Assembly: GCF_027921745.1 (NCBI RefSeq)
Contig: NC_079239.1
Location: 1,887,501 to 1,951,500, forward strand
Reading direction: 5' to 3'
Length of the DNA stretch: 64,000 nt
Source of the DNA: Schizosaccharomyces osmophilus
Lineage: Eukaryota; Ascomycota; Schizosaccharomycetes; Schizosaccharomycetales; Schizosaccharomycetaceae
In this document: piece after piece, positions 52,203 through 63,210 of the stretch
Layout: every line of letters starts with the position of its first letter
Position numbering within the stretch: position 1 is the stretch's first letter
The notes under the pieces: generated by a model
Databases searched by the model: none
The model's input: the letters and a program-made list of their open reading frames with translations, nothing else
Told to the model about the DNA's origin: nothing
Program-made: the position numbers and the translations under genes

Positions 52203-52812
52203 ACATCCATCCATTAGTTGCGGCATCGTGCACACACTTCCACCAAAAAAAAAAAAAAAAAAAAAAAAAAAACTAAATCTTTATATGGACGACGGATACA
52301 CAAATGATATAATTTATGAATATTGCAAGTGTTCAAATTTATTTAGCTTAATGTAGTACAGTTTAACAGTAACTTTGTGTAGAACAAAATCGGATCAAAT
52401 CACAAAGCATGAGTCAAATAGAGAATACATCCATAGTTGGTATAAAAAAGAAGGAAAACAAATGGACGTATTTCCGTTCAATCACGCTTCGTGTTATACA
52501 TTTTTTTTGTTTTGTTTTATATCAGATAGACAGCCACAGACAAAATCAAACGTATAATTCCAGAATCATAAATATATTTTCTCGTCGTTTAAGTTTAAAG
52601 AAAGTAAGGAAAGAAAAAGAAAGTCAAAAATAATCAATAACGAAAGTCAGAAAAGCGTTTGAAAGAATGCAAACGAAAAAAATATAACAAAGTAAGTCAA
52701 ACAGCATTTAGCAAATACATATCAAGCGCAAACAAAGGTTTTATAAATAAAATATAATGTGGAGCAACTACCCTTAGCACTGCGATTCACATGGATGAAA
52801 TTGGCATCTATC
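51947..52812. other. Convergent intergenic with T30/A28 tracts
   Basis: Between the Tsr4-like gene and asl1. Contains the homopolymer pair annotated at 52166-52272; a possible terminal exon of the Tsr4-like gene lies at 52018-52099. Otherwise AT-rich. Confidence 0.55.
52166..52272. repeat. T30 ... A28 inverted homopolymers
   Basis: T30 (52166-52195) followed at once by A8, a 41-base mixed spacer, then A28 (52245-52272). T30 and A28 are complementary, so a single strand could form a long A/T hairpin. It lies between the 3' ends of two convergent genes and could act in termination or as an origin element; this is not shown. Confidence 0.9.
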
Positions 52813-54168
52813 TTAGATACCAAGATATTTAGAACCGAGACCACTGAGCTTACCAGCAGCGGTGACCAAAGCGTTGTTCTCACCAACAGAAGATCCGAGA
52901 TTAGCAGCAGGAGCGAACCAAGCATAACGCTCAACAGCGTCATTGCTTTCCAAAAACTCGATGGTTTCCTCAAAGACTTTGTAAACATCATCCAAGCTAG
53001 GCAACTGGGAAACGTCCCAGTTTGTGCAAGCAAACTCACTGACCCAAATAGGCTTGTTGTAGGTAGAGGACAAACTATTGACCAAACCTTTGAGTTGGTC
53101 AGCACCGGTACCATACCAATGAGCAACAATGAAATCAATATTGCAATCGGAGCAAGATTGCATAAACTGGTTAAGCCAGTTCTCACCAACATTGCTGATA
53201 GCAGGAGATCCAAGAGACTTAATGCTGCCGCTTTGGCGAAGGGGAGTTAAATATTGCTTGTATAAGGAAGCGGCTTGACCAGCGTCCATGTTAGAAAGAT
53301 CAGGTTCATTGAAGCCAAATACGGTAGCACCATTAGTATAAGCAGAAGATGCACTTTGGATACCATCTGCAGAATGTTGGCTTTGGACGAATTCAAAAGA
53401 AGGATCCAAGTTGGAAGCTTGAGAACCCCAGTTATAATACCAGCTAGCGACACCCTTGAACATGTCAGCAACAGATGGATCGGTGCCGCCAATCCATGCC
53501 AAACCACGCTTAGAAGACTTTTGACCGGAAGGTGTGGCAGAAGCAGAGCTAGAAGCAGAGGTAGGGCTAGAGCTAGAAGCAGGGGAGCTAGAACTAAAGG
53601 TGTTAGCCATTGCTGCGTTGCCAACGGGGACATTGATGCTGCTAGAAGGAAGGGGAGCATCGCTGGAAATAACAGGAGTGCTGCTGCTAGATGAAGAAGC
53701 AGGGGCAGCTTGTGCAGATGTAGCTTGTGGAACAGCAGAGGATGTAGGAGCAGCTTGTACAGATGTAGCTTGTGGATTAGCAGAGGATGTAGGAGCAGCC
53801 TCGGCAGAAGAGGAAGCAACAGGAGTGGAAATATTCTTGTCCAAAGCAACATTGGGAGCAGCAGAAGTGGAAGTGGCAGAAATGGTATCGTTATTCCATG
53901 GAGCAGAAGTAGTAGCATTCATTTTAAAGAAAGGAGTGGTAGCAAAGCTGCTAGAGATGGTTGAAGACGAGGGAGTCGTCTGATAGGAAGTAACAGGGTA
54001 TGTGCCGTTGGCGTTTACAGTAAGATGCACTCTTTTTATTACCGTTTCGTAAGTTGTAATATCGTTTCCATTGCGCCTATGATGACGATGGTTTAAAGGT
54101 GCATAAGGAAGGGCTAAAGAGATACCCAAAAGAGTCAGGAAAAGAAGGTGAGTCAAAAGCACGCGCAT
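52813..54168 (-). CDS. asl1: Asl1, GH128-type secreted glycosyl hydrolase
   Basis: Secreted or wall-bound protein of 451 residues: signal peptide MRVLLTHLLFLTLLGISLAL, a Ser/Thr/Ala/Pro-rich stalk (about 75-215) heavily available for O-glycosylation and containing 15-residue tandem repeats, then a catalytic domain from about 220 onward (KRGLAWIGGTDPSVADMF). A KR dipeptide sits exactly before the domain, a potential Kex2 site. Catalytic glutamates are expected in VFGFNEPDLSN (acid/base) and PIWVSEFACTNW (nucleophile), as in family GH128 beta-1,3-glucanases. Matches S. pombe asl1 (SPAC13G6.10c, alkali-sensitive linkage protein); the stalk here is shorter than the length I recall. Confidence 0.93.
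   Translation of the reverse strand: MRVLLTHLLFLTLLGISLALPYAPLNHRHHRRNGNDITTYETVIKRVHLTVNANGTYPVTSYQTTPSSSTISSSFATTPFFKMNATTSAPWNNDTISATSTSAAPNVALDKNISTPVASSSAEAAPTSSANPQATSVQAAPTSSAVPQATSAQAAPASSSSSSTPVISSDAPLPSSSINVPVGNAAMANTFSSSSPASSSSPTSASSSASATPSGQKSSKRGLAWIGGTDPSVADMFKGVASWYYNWGSQASNLDPSFEFVQSQHSADGIQSASSAYTNGATVFGFNEPDLSNMDAGQAASLYKQYLTPLRQSGSIKSLGSPAISNVGENWLNQFMQSCSDCNIDFIVAHWYGTGADQLKGLVNSLSSTYNKPIWVSEFACTNWDVSQLPSLDDVYKVFEETIEFLESNDAVERYAWFAPAANLGSSVGENNALVTAAGKLSGLGSKYLGI
53703..53792 (-). repeat. Two 45-base tandem units in asl1 stalk
   Basis: Two near-identical 45-base units encode AAPTSSANPQATSVQ and AAPTSSAVPQATSAQ, with a partial third copy. In-frame units like this expand and contract the glycosylated stalk. 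Confidence 0.85.
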
Positions 54169-54395
54169 TTTGTTACAAAATAGAGAGTTAAAGAAAGTAG
54201 GATAACAAACGCGTCAATTTGATTTTTTTAAAAGTAAAAGAATGGAAAGGGGTTCGCCTTAAAAGAAAGACTATAAGAAAGGGTATAATAAAGAGGGTAT
54301 AACACTAAAGTATTTTGGGCTGAAGATGAATCAGCCGTTCCAAACGTTTATATAAAAACGAAAGATAGTCACAAAAACAAAGTACAATATAAACT

Positions 54396-55964
54396 TTAAA
54401 AATAAGTTTGTCTCAAATTATTAAGTAAATTGTATTTTTTAGTTTCCAGCAAATTGACGAACGCGTCAAAATCTGGGGCTGAATCTGTCACGACAGCCAC
54501 ACCCGGGCCTCCTAGTTGACTATCATAGACAGAGTTCTTTAAGGCACTTAATTCAGTAATAGCATTTTCGAACATCTCATTTGAACAGTCAGTGTTCCTC
54601 AGCGTAACGGTACATCCACCACCCCCTGCACCAGTTAACTTGGTTGGGCCTATGACCTTGGTAGCATTTATTACTCGGTCAATTGTAACATGTGAAACGT
54701 TTAATGCCTCGAGCATTTTTTGATTAATGAAAATAAGCTCGCCAAGCGTCTTTCGTAGCCTGCGTACATTTGTCTCGGTTTCAAGGGCTCGGATCGCGGA
54801 ACGTGATATCCCATCAATGGTTTGAAAAATGGAATCAATTACAAGAGGTGACTCCTCTCGAAGCCGATATACTCTTTGAATCAATTCTTTAGTGCTTTTG
54901 GGCTGTTTTGTGTCGGTAATCAAAACGGAGAGTGGGTTTTCAAGTTTCAAGAACTGCTTCATGGCAGTCGTCTTTGCAGTGGACTTGCGAAAAGCAATCA
55001 AACCACCATGGGTAGCAGCGGCATTATCAATTCCACTAGGACTTCCTTGGATGCAACATTCGCCAATAAAAGACCAACCCTCTATAAGAGCAAGGCTTTC
55101 CTGACGGCTCCAACCTTCTCCTTCCTTTGGTGGTTGAATGTAGCCGAAAAATAAAAGCAAACAAGTTGCGACACCGACTGAGACAGTCGCGCTGCTTCCC
55201 AAACCAGCACCTAAGGGAACTTCTGAATTTATTGTTATAATACATCCCTGCGTATGAAATCCGATCTGCAAATACAAGTATAAAATGCAAAGCATGGATA
55301 GAAAAGCCAAAGGATTCTTTTTCTCGTTGGTCAATAGCTTTTCCAATGCTGTCACGATTTCCACATCAAGAGTATTTGGAGGATGAAATATATCCTTTGC
55401 AGAAACAGCGTCCCAAGGCAAAGATTCAAGGGACCAAGAGCGACTTGTCTCGATATCTCGCATCTTTATAGTAATTTCGGGTTTCTCGCTTGGCTCTATT
55501 CTACAATAGGTACGCAATGAAATAGAAGCGGCAACAGCTGTCTAAGAGTACTGTTAGTAAACCTCTAATATCCAAAAGGCGTCGAAAGATGATATTGCCA
55601 ACTGAAAGCAAGTTTTATAAACATGAACGAGATCGTCTTGGATGAACCAATTCAGAGACGCTGAACCATAAACAAATCCTTAATTAGAGGAAAAAGAACA
55701 AACAGAATCTGTTTAAGCTCTTCCCATAAATGATATTGATCATGTATCAAACTTGTTGAACAGCAACAGCAATGAATGAAAAGGCATTATAGATCCGCAA
55801 AATTAAATTCTTTCAATCAAAGTAAAAAAATAAATTGCTCGACTTGCTCAGTAACATATTTCATAGCTGAAATTGAGAAATTAACTTACAGCGCCGTAAA
55901 CAACAGCATGTTCACCAAACAGGATCGTCTTCCCTGGAGAGGATACAATGAAACTTCTTTGCAT
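54396..55964 (-). CDS. erg12: Mevalonate kinase Erg12 (spliced)
   Basis: GHMP kinase that phosphorylates mevalonate in the ergosterol/isoprenoid pathway. Exon 1 (55890-55964) encodes MQRSFIVSSPGKTILFGEHA and ends after VVYGA; exon 2 (54396-55541) starts TAVAASISLRTYC. The joined protein is 406 residues, close to S. pombe Erg12 (SPAC13G6.11c). Motifs: SPGKTILFGEHAVVYG (motif 1), PLGAGLGSSATVSVG (ATP loop) and LTGAGGGGCTVTL (motif 3). The 348-base intron is long for a fission yeast but has a clean GTAAGT donor and a TACTAAC branch before CTCTTAG. Confidence 0.94.
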
Positions 55965-56368
55965 TAGATTACAGCGGTGTTTTGTATAAATAGACCTTAA
56001 CAATTTTATGGCTAAGGATAGGTTCGAATTCCTATGTCTGGCTCAATAAGGGAAAGATGGCTGGTAAAATGAAACAAGACGTAATTAGGGTTCGTTTATG
56101 GCGGTTTGTTTACTAAATAATGGGATGAAAAGAAGCATCGCTTACAGCATCAAATTTACAAACAGAACTCAATTAAAACGTAAATAAAACAGCTTTTCAT
56201 ACTATATTGTGCTTTCAAAACCGTAGTTAGAAAATGAACAAATGAGAACAGAAACAAAGAAAAAAAATTATTACAACTTATTAATATACAAAGCTTGGGC
56301 TAAATCCTCAACCCATTTTACGATTTTGCAACAAAGGAAGACATGGGCAACTTCTTTGACTTGAGAAG
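55965..56368. other. erg12 promoter / chs1 3' flank
   Basis: A T-arm-like sequence (about 56016-56036) is present but no tRNA can be folded around it. No gene. Confidence 0.55.
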
Positions 56369-59022
56369 CTACTCCCCTGTAACAATTCGTAAAAATAAAT
56401 ACACTATACATCCTACAAAACGGACCGCAGAAAATGCAACAACGCTCCAAAAACTAGTATTTTCGTTAGTAACACTTGCCAAATGAAAATCCCTTTCACT
56501 TACAGAAAAGCTAAGTAATAGCTTGTTTTATTTTCAGAAATTGAAATTCCATTTGTCTGATTCAAGTTTATGACGACCGCAACTAGCGCAAGGTTGGAAT
56601 AAATCCAAGCCAACACAACAACCGTTCTGAAGTTTTTATAGAAATCTTGTCTTTTTATTGACACATCTGTACACAAGAGTGTTTTGTCAATTGGACTTGC
56701 TAGTAAACGAACAGCTTTTTCGTAATTGTCATCAATATCAGATTCGTTCGTGGGTATGGCAATTTCAACAGCAGTTCCTCTATGATCCTTTTTGGCAATA
56801 CCCAAATCGTTTGAGGCAGTATGGTCTCCTTTAGTGCCCCAGGATACATCGTGTGTGTTACAAATTGCGTAAACACTTAATAGGTTGGTATATATTGGCG
56901 ACAGAAGCAGGTATTGAAAAAAAGATGTCAGCATATGCCAAGGATCGCAAGAAATTACAGAAATAATTGCATACATTCCATATGTAATAGTTAGTGACAC
57001 CACTATGTTTATAAAAATCGAGTTGTTGGCTAAAGCATATCCAATGGAATAATTTTGGTCTTTTGCGACATCCATCGCATGGACAATTCCACGATACGCG
57101 ATCCAAGCGGAACAGAACAAGAGGTAACACATTAACAAAGTATACAGAACTATCATTGTAGTATAAAAGATTTTAGAACCATGCGGGCGATTTCCCAATG
57201 CCAAGATAAAACAAGGAATCAATAAAGCCCCATAAATCCAGTTTACTACTTTTGCAAGTACAGCACCTGGAGGAAATTTTGCTTCTTTTGGGGCGACGCT
57301 GGACGTCAGGACATAAAAGATGATAAAGAAGTTACCAACATTAAACCATGAATACAACATGTGTAGAAACAGATAGAAAAATTCAACTATTAACAAAAGT
57401 TTTCGACCAAAAGTGTGAGTGCTTTGAAAAATCCGATAATAATGAACAATGGAATGAAGGGCTGCAAAAAAGCTTCCGTTCAACCAACGTCTTCTCTGTA
57501 AAATGAATTCGGGTACACGATCGGGGACATCTGTATCGGCAAATGCAGACTTGACATAATGCAATATCCAAGCTTCATTATGCTTGGATACTAATTCAAA
57601 ACAAAGAATGCGATCTTTCGCTAAAAACATATTTGCTTCAAATATTCCTGAGCATTCACCATCTTGTAACTCTCCTCGAAAATAACTTTCCAACGGGCCG
57701 TTGCCGTTATCGTCGTTTATGAGAGCTTCATACCGGTAAGCACTAAAGGCTCCTGGTAGTACAGAAATAAAACCAAAAATACTTTCCAAAGGCTTATCTA
57801 GTAAATTGCTCATTTTGTATTCAAAGTTTTGGATAGCAACTAACGGATTAAACAAGCCAGATCCATATTTTCCCTTCATTGCGACGATTTCACCACATGC
57901 ACCGGCAACTCTTGGGTTTATATCAAATGATTTCCAAAGATGGTAAATCGACTGATCCCCTGGCCGTGTTCCAGCATCCAGCAATATACAAACAGTTGGC
58001 TGCAGGACAGGGCAAAGTGCTTGAAAAAACCAACGATGAGAGTTAATTTTCTGCTTATTTTGTTCCTTTAAACAGAAAACAATCTGTACTGGGACTATAC
58101 CTTTTTCAGAGCCCTTGAATTTCAGATTAGGATCGATGGATAATTGAGTCGTATACTCGTATATATGGGCGGTGACTTCCTTTTCATTGACTTTGTTTTT
58201 GGCAATGCCGTCTTGATAAACGCCAATGGAAGCCAAGTAAGCTAAAGTCTTTGGATGTATTTTGGTTCGGCCATCGGCAATAATGCATACGACTACCTTT
58301 TTCCATGCGTCTACTCCCCATACAGGAGAGCTTCTTTTAGAACAGAGATAAGAAATGTTCTTCATGATGCTATGCATCGTGCGTGCAAATAAAATTTCGT
58401 CTTCATTGTAGATAGTAATGGCAATGCAAATCTCTGTCTTTCGAGGTTGAGCAAACAATGGTTGTCGCAGTGTAAATAAATTTTTGACAAAGTCTTGAGG
58501 CTCACAAGTAGCAGCTGTGTAACGAACGTAGGTAAATTCCCGATCTTGCTGCTGAGGCAGACTAGCAATGAGCTTCTTGGGAACAGGACAATCCAACACT
58601 AAATTTCCCCGGAAGAGTTCAACTCTTTGAAGTGTCTTTTTTCGCTTTAAACGAGCTCCATGATTTGATTGTTGCCGTGCGAGTTTTTTTTGACTTGGTA
58701 TATTCCGGTCATGCGAACTAATGGGATTCGGTTGCGCGGTATACCCTTCAAAAGGAACAGATGCATCTTTTCCTTCTCCTGTTATATAGTCATCAATAAT
58801 GAAATCATCTATGGAGGGAGCATCTGAGGAAACGATAAGATGTCTGAACTCTTTCTCATCTTCGTCCGTTTCAGACCCTTGAGAGTTAGATCCATTTGAA
58901 CTTTGATAATTAAGAGTCGGAACCGTCAATAGACTACCACGATTTTGCGGTTCTGTAGTGAGACCTGCTACTTCTTCTTCATCAGCTGGGCGTGGAAGAG
59001 GTCGTCGGATCCATCGGCTCAT
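56369..59022 (-). CDS. chs1: Chitin synthase Chs1 (with 3' terminal exon)
   Basis: Processive GT2 membrane enzyme making chitin from UDP-GlcNAc. Exon 1 is 56504-59022 and exon 2 56369-56453, with a 50-base intron (GTAAGT, TACTAAC, ACTAG). The second exon restores the last TM segment, [20 protein letters not shown], and gives 867 residues, near the 859 of S. pombe Chs1 (SPAC13G6.12c). Motifs: [43 protein letters not shown] (QRRRW), then six to seven TM helices from about 540. The usual LAEDRILC reads FLAKDRILC: the catalytic-site Asp is kept but the preceding Glu is Lys. In S. pombe Chs1 has a sporulation-linked role with little vegetative effect. Confidence 0.95.
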
Positions 59023-60143
59023 TTCGCTTAATTAGGATAAATATACCTTATAGAAACCTTTACGAATAGCAGACTAGTTGTCAAAGAAGTTCGGTTTTCC
59101 CTCAGAACAGCCGAGGCTTGGTTTTTTAAAAGAGCGTCCCCTTTCTTAAAAACGAGTAATTTTAAAATGACTTAAACAGGAATTATATAATTCTTAAGCC
59201 TTCGCCTTTGAATAGTAAAGTAATGGTGTCCTGAATTGTGTAGAAAAGACAATTTGCTACAAGCCAACTGAGTTGCTTATCATGAAACGAAAGGAATGAA
59301 AGCTAAATAAACAATGCAAATGTGATAAGCCGGCTTTCAATAGCATGTAATGTATCAAAGGAGAAGGTAGCAATTTATGTGGACCATACTTACTGTCTTA
59401 CACCAAATTCAAACAAGTAAACACAGAAAGCCATTACGTGGCTAAGTAAATAGATGTCTAATCATCGTTGCTGTTAGAGAGAAAAAAAAGAAATATTTTA
59501 TTTATAAAGAAGGAAAGACTCTGTGATTGTTCTTGGTGAAATTTGAATGTTTCTCTTTGAGCTGATTTTGGAGTGATATTCGTTGAATACTCAAATGAAG
59601 TCCGTCAGATATTGAGGTTTAAGATTTTCATTGCAGTTTAAAGGCAAGTCTTTTGGGCATCGTTTCATTTCCAAGTGATAAGGCATCGAAGCCTCTCAAA
59701 TGGGAACTTGAGGACCCCAGATGAACGAGCCTGCATGTCTATTATAGCCAATTCTTGAGACTAATGATTTGATTTCCTCTTTTCTGTTTCTTTGGACCAG
59801 GCTTCCTTTTCCTTCATGGCCATTAAACTTGAAGCAAGTGGTTCTTCCACAATATGAATACTACTTGGTATATAAACAATTGTTGTCTAAAATTTTATTA
59901 CTGGAGCTCTAAGCTTTAAGCTTTCTAACTAAGTCATTAACATCGCTCTCGTACAATCGCGAGGCATTTTTAGATGTCCACGCATAAATTCAAATTTGTT
60001 TACACCGAATTGAAAGCTCTTTTAAAGTGAAGACGAAATTTATGTTTTGTCTTTTTTTTTTTTTTTTTTTTTTTTTTAAGAAATGGACGTTCAAATGCGC
60101 TCCAGGCAAGTGCGACTGAAAAGAAAACCATGGTTGATACATT
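59023..60143. other. Intergenic upstream of chs1
   Basis: About 1.1 kb; T26 at 60052-60077. No gene supported in this part. Confidence 0.5.
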
Positions 60144-60374
60144 ATGGAATTTAGTGATCGTAAAGAATCTAAATATCGCTCCTTTGGCTCTCTTCCAGGA
60201 GAAATGGAAAGTCAGCATATTTTCATAAGAAATTTATTGAATCAGTTGTCGTTGGTAACATATGCAATCTTTCTTTTATATCTCTTGTCCGATAGAAATG
60301 AAGGTTGTCTTTTCCGACACGAATTCTTTGCAATTAAGCAATTAATGAGTGTGAGCTTAGCTTCCCATGATTAA
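60144..60374 (+). CDS. Small one-TM protein, unknown
   Basis: 76 residues from MEFSDRKESKYRSFGSLPGE through a single hydrophobic segment (LSLVTYAIFLLYLLS) to FAIKQLMSVSLASHD. Not recognised. A gene on this strand between chs1 and aps1 (SPAC13G6.13) is what I recall for S. pombe, so this is a fair candidate. Composition is balanced and the frame has a normal ATG; an extra 3' or 5' exon is possible. Confidence 0.45.
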   Translation: MEFSDRKESKYRSFGSLPGEMESQHIFIRNLLNQLSLVTYAIFLLYLLSDRNEGCLFRHEFFAIKQLMSVSLASHD

Positions 60375-60934
60375 TGTTTATAATCCTCTGTTTATTTCTT
60401 CTTCATACGGCTTGTTAAGATCCATTCGGCATCTGCTATTCAATGGATCCTGTATAGCAATTGCTGTAACACGTCTTTGACCCATTTAAAAGCTTAAAGT
60501 TATTCTTAACATTAAGAAAAATTTTACATAAAAAAAAACATGTATCAATATAGCATTTATGTCAAAAAGGCATTTTTTTATTAAGACAATATTATTTGCT
60601 TTCATTATTATAACAAATTTCAACGCTAATTTCCTCTTCGTTGGAACTCGGTATCCCAAAATGCTTGTCCTCACGAGCGCTGGAATTTGTCGAGTGCCAC
60701 ATATCGCGTTTCGTAGTCTTTTTGACATTTAGAGGAGATTACCTCTAACTTTGTTAAAAACAAAGTTATTTGTTCTGTTGGGAACATTGGGATTTAGCTC
60801 TGGGTCCCTAGGGTATTCTTGGTTTTTTTTCTCGAATTTTTTTTGACACAAAAAAAAAATAGATTTGCTTTTCAGATTTTACCGACATTTGTATGGAATT
60901 GAATCTTTGCCTAGAAATCTGGATTGAATAGAAG
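60375..60934. other. aps1 upstream region
   Basis: AT-rich, short A and T runs near 60825-60860. No gene seen. Confidence 0.5.
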
Positions 60935-61588
60935 ATGTTAATGGAGCCGGATCATTTACATACGGCAGTCAACCGTTCGATGACTTCGCGTGAAGGTAGA
61001 AGCAAAAACCGGTTTAACCCCATTACAGGGGCCAGGCTCGCTGCTGGTGTGATAGCGCTTTCGGCGGACAAGCGAAATGTATTGATGGTCTCATCAGCGA
61101 AGAAGCTACCCTGCTGGGTTGTACCAAAAGGTGGTTGGGAAGCTGACGAGTCAGTACAACAAGCAGCTTTGCGTGAAGGCTGGGAGGAAGGAGGATTAAT
61201 TGGAAGGATCACGCAGTCGCTAGGTTGCTTTAAAGATGATCGTCCAACGGATACGGTTGATCGACGGAAGAAGTACTTGGAGCAACATAGCATGAATTCC
61301 CACCCGCGGCATGGCGATGATGAAACCGCCGATGCAACGCTGAGTTCTCAAGTAGAACAGAAAATGAATTGTATTGAGAGAATAATGATTCCTCCCCGAG
61401 CAGAATGTGAATTCTTTGAAGTTCTTGTGGAACGACTGGAAGACTATTATCCTGAAATGGGAAAGCGGCACAGAATGTGGATGTCGTATGCAGAAGCAAA
61501 AAAGTCTCTGACAAATCGAAAAGATATTTTATCTGCTTTGGAAAAAAGCTCTATCATTAAAGATATGGATGAAAATAATCATTATTAG
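60935..61588 (+). CDS. aps1: Diadenosine/diphosphoinositol polyphosphate hydrolase Aps1 (Nudix)
   Basis: Nudix hydrolase of the DIPP family that cleaves Ap6A/Ap5A and diphosphoinositol polyphosphates (PP-InsPs, hence phosphate signalling), in cytosol and nucleus. The 217-residue protein has the domain at about 30-190: [34 protein letters not shown], and the complete Nudix box ([20 protein letters not shown], then GG). The middle contains an acidic/polar insertion ([18 protein letters not shown]). A start six bases later (60941) is possible. Matches S. pombe aps1 (SPAC13G6.14). Confidence 0.95.
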   Translation: MLMEPDHLHTAVNRSMTSREGRSKNRFNPITGARLAAGVIALSADKRNVLMVSSAKKLPCWVVPKGGWEADESVQQAALREGWEEGGLIGRITQSLGCFKDDRPTDTVDRRKKYLEQHSMNSHPRHGDDETADATLSSQVEQKMNCIERIMIPPRAECEFFEVLVERLEDYYPEMGKRHRMWMSYAEAKKSLTNRKDILSALEKSSIIKDMDENNHY

Positions 61589-62730
61589 AGTGTCTTTTTT
61601 AATCATGACTGCCTTGTTTCTTATCTATAGTGGTTTCTCTCTTCATTAACCATCATCCATGAAACGACCGTGTTCATTTAATTATTATGGAATCAACCAG
61701 TGCGGCGGGTAATTTTGTTGTATGGCTAATCTATGTTGTGATAACGGATTGGCCTCTTGTTTTAGCCGTTGATGTTTATTTTACGGGATATATCCTCCTT
61801 TTTTATATGTTTATTCTCTCTTTAATTATCATTTGTAACGGTCCTCTTTAAATCCTTATGCTTGTTTTTAACTTGAGTGGAACAACTTTGTTCTCCATTT
61901 ACGTCTATGTACATTTGCTTTGTTGAACAATCAATGGAAGTTATGGGAGTTAGATTTGCTTTCATTATCTCCATCCAGCTTTCATATGTTTCTAAAATCC
62001 TTCTTTTACTTTTCCTCCCACGTATGACTTTTACTACCCTTTTCCGAACATGTTTCAATTATTTTTTCTTTTTATTTCACGTTTTATTTTCATTATAATT
62101 GAAGAAACTTTAGTTGTCCGTTTTGTACTACGCACTGTTTCTTGGTGTTTTCTTCTACCACTCGTTCATTAAATAATAATAGGGTTGTAAAAGAAATCAT
62201 ATTATTTCTAAACCTTTTCTTCCGCTTATGAATATCTTAATCACCATGCATACATTGTTCTTTGCGTGTACTCATAATAGACAAACACATATATGACCGT
62301 AATCTCTTCTGGCAGGCCGTTGAAACAACAGTTAGATAGCAACAAAGCTGGAAACTTTGAGTAATTTATATTTATCACAATAATTTTTTTGTATGGGTAT
62401 GAATGGCTCTTTCATGAAGAAAATGAAAAGGGGATAGGATATGTTGGTTTTCATAGTTTGTATAGGTAAATAATCTATACTGTTTGATACAAAAATAACT
62501 TTCTTACCGTGTAGTGTTTTTATAAAATAAAAAATTATTATTGAATCGCATGCTCTTCCATCTCATGTGTCACATTAAAAGGCTCAACAGTCAAAAAGAA
62601 ACAAGACAGTTCAAGGAAAAGAGGCAACAAGTTCATAAAGGGAGACAGAATATGCGTCTGCAACGGAGAAGGGGACACGATGAGTGATAATAATAAATAG
62701 TTGGAATTTTGGGTAACGATGAAACGAGAT
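61589..62730. other. Convergent intergenic aps1/rcn1
   Basis: 1.1 kb of AT-rich DNA with only short frames; nothing recognised. Confidence 0.55.
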
Positions 62731-63210
62731 CTAACTGGCATGAGGGGAGGAACGGGAGGAATCCGCATCAGAAATCACGATACGGGGCCCTGTATCTGCA
62801 TTCTCCAAAATGCCGTTTCCAAGTTGGTCAAGTCGAAGTTGAAGGTCGTGGGCAAGGTGAGCGGAGTTTGGGGACTCTTCCTTAATAGGTGTCCACCCTA
62901 ATGGGGGAGATCCTGGAGGACTAATAAGCCAATTTTTTTCGGACTTCGGGACTTTTAAACTGGAATTTTGCATAAGGGAAGGATCCTTCGCCGATACGTC
63001 TGGTACATAATGGCAGTCAATTGGGGTACCAGATGGTAAAGTGGTGTATTGGAGAGTATGAAGAGCCTGGCGCTCTGCTCCAGAATTTTCATAAAAGGCT
63101 AATACTTTTCCCAGACCCTTGATCACCTTTGTTGAGTTCGGGTTGGAAACCGAATGTATGAATTCCCGCAATTCTTCGACCGTACTAGAAGTTGTTGTAA
63201 AGACAATCAT
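62731..63210 (-). CDS. rcn1: Calcipressin (calcineurin regulator Rcn1)
   Basis: RCAN-family modulator of calcineurin. The ATG at 63210 starts the RRM-like fold at its first strand (MIVFTTTSSTVEELREFIHS), followed by GKVLAFYENSGAERQAL and PIDCHYVPD. The diagnostic calcineurin-binding block is NWLISPPGSPPLGWTPIKEE (SP-repeat with both phospho-serine sites) and the protein ends in an acidic/Ser tail, total 159 residues. An in-frame ATG nine codons upstream would add hydrophobic residues ahead of strand 1. Matches S. pombe rcn1 (SPAC13G6.15c). Confidence 0.93.
   Translation of the reverse strand: MIVFTTTSSTVEELREFIHSVSNPNSTKVIKGLGKVLAFYENSGAERQALHTLQYTTLPSGTPIDCHYVPDVSAKDPSLMQNSSLKVPKSEKNWLISPPGSPPLGWTPIKEESPNSAHLAHDLQLRLDQLGNGILENADTGPRIVISDADSSRSSPHAS

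Noticed and set aside
53247-53983. Leu-rich and Ala/Glu-rich frames over asl1
   Set aside because: Produced by reading the Ser/Thr/Ala repeats of asl1 in other frames.
56016-56036. T-arm-like sequence (ATAGGTTCGAATTCCTAT)
   Set aside because: The loop is one base too long for a T-loop, and no acceptor, D or anticodon stems can be formed around it.
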